DNA of 64,000 bases from NCBI RefSeq assembly GCF_947179165.1, contig NC_077242.1, positions 39,998,097-40,062,096 of the forward strand, read 5' to 3'. Each line of letters opens with the position of its first letter. Position 1 is the stretch's first letter. The stretch is from Solanum dulcamara. Lineage: Eukaryota > Streptophyta > Magnoliopsida > Solanales > Solanaceae. The notes beneath the pieces were generated by a model that was not told the origin of the DNA, ran no database searches, and saw only the letters and a program-made list of their open reading frames with translations. Below, piece after piece: positions 61,057 through 64,000 of this stretch. Made by a program: the position numbers and the translations under genes.

Positions 61057-61750
61057 TCTATCCTTAAAAAACTTCCTCCCTAAAATGTGGCCTTGCTGAG
61101 GAAGGCCATTGCTACCACCTGTCCTAGCACTTGAAACCCACCTTCATACTGGGCTCTCTTAAAGTCTCTCATGCTCATCTCTTTGAGTTTATCTCCTTAA
61201 ATTTATTTGGCAAAAGTTATAAGTTGAGATATGTCCATTTCCTTGATAAGCATAGTAGTACAACTTCTCTTTTAAACCAAGTCGGATAACCCTAATATGA
61301 ATTAGCTTATTCTGGAATGTGGATCGCAACTAATGAAGGATCTTACTTGGATATCTTAGTGAACTTTAGGGAATATTCCCTCATACCCATGTTTTCTTGC
61401 CTAAGATTGATGAATTCCAATACCTTGGCCTCCCTTATCTCAAGAGGGAAGAAACAATCAAGGAAAGCAAGCTTGAAAGCTTCCCAATTAGTAGAGCCTT
61501 TATCCACTCTCTCCAACTTCCATTGAGTATACAAAAATTGAGAAATACTTTTGAGTTGTTAGGACGCCAACTTCACTTTCTCTTCCTAAGTCACCCCCAT
61601 AATATTCACTATCTTATAAATTTCATCACTGAACTGTTAGGGATCCTCATTAGTGCCCATGTATGAAGCTATTTTCAATGATGATTTACAAAAATTATGA
61701 TTAGGAAGTTCAATGATTTTCAAAGTACTTTCATGGTTTTCAATCATATT
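61057..61750 (-). pseudogene. Gag core of F, frameshifted
   Basis: 61343-61534 (minus) holds NWEAFKLAFLDCFFPLEIRE and EFINLRQENMGMREYSLKF, the gag signature of Tekay-like elements. It is in a different frame from the knuckle. Upstream to about 61750 more gag may remain, but it has stops. Plus-strand frames at 61317-61526 and 61397-61666 are shadows. Confidence 0.8.
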
Positions 61751-61799
61751 GACTATGTATACATACCTTTAATTAAACTTTGGATTTGATCCTACAATA

Positions 61800-62240
61800 T
61801 TGGATCATCCGAGTCGTAATGAGTCCTACGACTCATCATCATGAATAGTCCCGTAGGTCTGAGGAGAAACTGATATTTTAGGGTCTTTGATTATCATTCA
61901 TGAGTCGTTTCTATGACTCATACTTGAGTCTATGAATCGTAAACTCCACTTGTCCCAAATGTCTAAAAACTTGCAAATTCTCGAGTCTCTGAATTTGATT
62001 ACAACTCGTCCTTACGAGTTGTAACCTCTTTTATGAATCCTCAACCTTATTTTTCAACTTAGTCAGAAATAAAACTCTCAAGACAACCCTACGAGTCCAT
62101 CTACAACTCATAAATAATTCTATGAGTCGTCCTGTTAAGTCGTACCAAAGTACTGAGGCAACTCATTCATCCCCAAATCAGACTTTAATTCTACGACTCC
62201 CTCTATGAATCGTCGCTTACTCTATGAGTCGTACACATGA
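61800..62240. repeat. Cluster of ACGACTC/GAGTCGT motifs
   Basis: More than 20 copies of 'gagtcgt', 'acgactc' or one-base variants occur in both orientations. It could be LTR-derived, similar in design to the cluster at 57768-58215. No coding region. Confidence 0.75.
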
Positions 62241-62309
62241 GGCATTCAAAATATTTCTTGAATTCTCTTCTGTTTCAACTTTCCAACTTTCGGTTCAACT
62301 ATCTTCAGT

Positions 62310-62368
62310 CAATACACATTTCCATAGTATCATCCTTCTTCTTCAATACACATTTCCATAGTATCACC
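62310..62368. repeat. Short tandem duplication
   Basis: 'caatacacatttccatagta' plus 'tca' occurs twice, 34 bp apart. Confidence 0.85.
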
Positions 62369-62384
62369 CTAAGGAGACTCACTC

Positions 62385-62640
62385 GATTGAATGAACCCCT
62401 TACCTAAGAGTTCCCAAAGCTAAACACTAAGCTGCTTAAGCTCTGCGAGATCCATATGATAATGAGGAATGAATATAGGATGAGCATTTGGCTCAAGGTC
62501 AATGAAAAAGTCAATATCACCCTCCAAGAAAAGGCTATGTAGATCTATAGGGAACACATCAACAAACTCTCGCATAAAAGGGACTGAATCAACTATAGGG
62601 CCCTCCTACTGGAATTCCGCACGTAAGCCAAGTAGGCTAA
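62385..62640 (-). pseudogene. RT N-terminal fragment of a further Ty3 element, G
   Basis: On the minus strand 62620 to 62430 reads FMREFVDVFPIDL, then EGDIDFFIDLEPNAHPIF and HYHMDLAELKQL, the conserved lead-in to Ty3 RT (as in element C at 17121-16940), followed by a stop and LLGKGFIQS. No open frame marks it. Protease and gag are missing between it and the LTR on its right. Confidence 0.75.
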
Positions 62641-62737
62641 ACATCAGCTAATAATCAATCTCTACACTCGGACAAAAGAGTTAATCCCAATCACTGTGCA
62701 ACTAATAGAGCTTGACCACACAACTGGAGGGATACTC

Positions 62738-63250
62738 TATCACGACCTAATCCACTTAAGCCATGAACGATGCCTAATAGGCCTATGCCTACCAAGCAAG
62801 CCTGTACCATTTTCCACGCTAAAAGTTTGATAAGGAGCAATCTATAAATTTCAACCTATCTACATTCAATAAACAACAACCCAACCTACTACACTAACAC
62901 CATATAAAGTCTAAAAGACTATTATAATCAAAAGTCAGTGACTTCCAAAAAACTTCAGAAGCACCAAGTCACCTTTTCACCAACACAAATAAAACCAAAT
63001 TTACAACACCGACTCAAAGAGAAAGACTCTAGGATTTAAATACACTAATATCTTTCATTATTCTAAACAAAATGATGGCCCACATGATGAAAGTGGGGGT
63101 CTTATTGGATTTAACGTCAGCTCTGTCTGCCACTATGCCAGAATCATGGGTCACCCTCAACTGAATTATCGAAAAAGGGAAAATGAAAGGAATGGGTCAG
63201 TCACATCGACTGAGTTAGAAATAATATCAACCATAGCGAAATACATAAAA
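62738..63250 (-). repeat. LTR fragment of G
   Basis: 'tatcacgacctaatcc' at 62738 is like TGTCACGACCC of element C, read at the inner end of a minus-strand 5' LTR. 'gggtcagtcacatcgactga' at about 63195 matches the 'gggtcagtacagg...actgag' block of other Ty3 LTRs here. Right end not defined. Confidence 0.45.
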
Positions 63251-64000
63251 GAAGACATGCAATTTATTAATCATAATCGATAGCTTGTTTTAATCAAGTT
63301 AGCAATTCATGTATGAAATTGTATTTCAAGTTATTTGAATAATTGCATTGTTTCTAATTAGGAGGATCATATGTCAGTATCGAGTATAATTTCTGACACT
63401 ATGGATTTACCATAGCCGTCTGACCACCCTATCAGCTATGTTTCCTTCTAGAGGGTATTTATAAAATATTAGATGTTCCTACAAGGTGCATAGATCTAAT
63501 GATGTTGATGTTAGATAATGGTGAATTTGCATTGTTAACTTCCAAAGATAGTTACATTATTCAACATAAATCAATATTATTTTTGGTATCATATTCAAAT
63601 ACAAATAGTCGAAAGTAACATAATTCAAGAGTAATCAACATGTAAACTCATGATAAAAGTGATTCATATTATACCATACTATCGCTTGTCTGTAGGCAAG
63701 AAATCAACTTCTAGATAAATTGGTTTGGTGAAGAAAATAAATTAAAAACATGCTAGAATAGAAAATCAACTATGGAGGATTATCACTCACTGTAGCTTTG
63801 CCGAATAACTTTAATTGTTCCCAACAATTGCGTCCTTGAAGTGTTAGTTATCTAAAGAAAATATAATGTAACAATAGAATGAAAAATGATGAAGTATTAG
63901 TTATCTTAAGAAAACATAATGTAAAAATCGAATAAAAATAAAAAATGAGTTCATCCGAGATCAATTTCTCCCCCTCCACCCCCCATAAACAACTCAAATT
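63251..64000. other. AT-rich DNA, no gene; one tandem pair
   Basis: No coding sequence. At 63841-63893 and 63894-63948 there is a diverged ~54-bp tandem pair ('gttagttatctaaagaaaat' type). Confidence 0.5.

Overview
This is nuclear DNA from a flowering plant, most likely an asterid dicot such as a Solanaceae species (the family-level guess is inference). It is AT-rich, the long reading frames are plant Ty1/copia or Ty3/gypsy polyprotein pieces, the LTRs are kilobases long, and there is a plastid psbH fragment. I find no intact host protein-coding gene, tRNA, rRNA or CRISPR array in the 64 kb. It is a heterochromatin-like field of nested transposons, read mostly from LTR ends, primer-binding sites, target-site duplications (TSDs) and broken pol motifs.

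Layout. 1-4810: end of a Tekay/Del-like LTR, then leader plus 5' LTR of a minus-strand Ty3 element (D). 5178-44992: what looks like a backbone of head-to-tail Helitron-like elements (H1-H4, start of H5). Each junction has a hairpin plus CTRR 3' end followed at once by a TATTAAAAGCATGAAG-type 5' end. Younger insertions break this backbone. H2 holds a large LTR (A, 6652-21541) that itself contains a solo LTR with perfect TSD (B, 7681-9798) and a complete minus-strand Ty3 chromovirus with near-identical LTRs (C, 12699-20838). H3 holds a complete copia element (23776-29154, TSD GGAGT) and a plastid psbH fragment. H4 holds a TIR element with doubled ends (30341-31914) and a decayed Tat-type Ty3 element (32362-44310, TSD ATGAT). 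That Tat element has two RNase H-like regions, a large 3' minisatellite and a repeated module with reverse-strand TATA boxes.

44993-48420: H5 start, then an unclassified GC-richer insert ending in an A-tract. 49131-56461: decayed minus-strand Ty3 element E with a 427-bp tandem duplication. E sits exactly inside the integrase of a plus-strand Tekay-like element T (56462-59971), whose 3' LTR abuts the interrupted RT of minus-strand element F (59972 to about 61750). 61800-64000: palindrome-rich repeat DNA and a remnant of another Ty3 element (G).

The parts relate by insertion history rather than as a pathway. Coding capacity is broken everywhere: copia has two frameshifts and two stops, C has deletions and frameshifts despite young LTRs, and the rest is more decayed. 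Items most worth following are the Helitron array, the GTCG-rich minisatellite in H1, the reverse-strand promoter-like triplication in the Tat element, and element C as a recently moved but defective copy.
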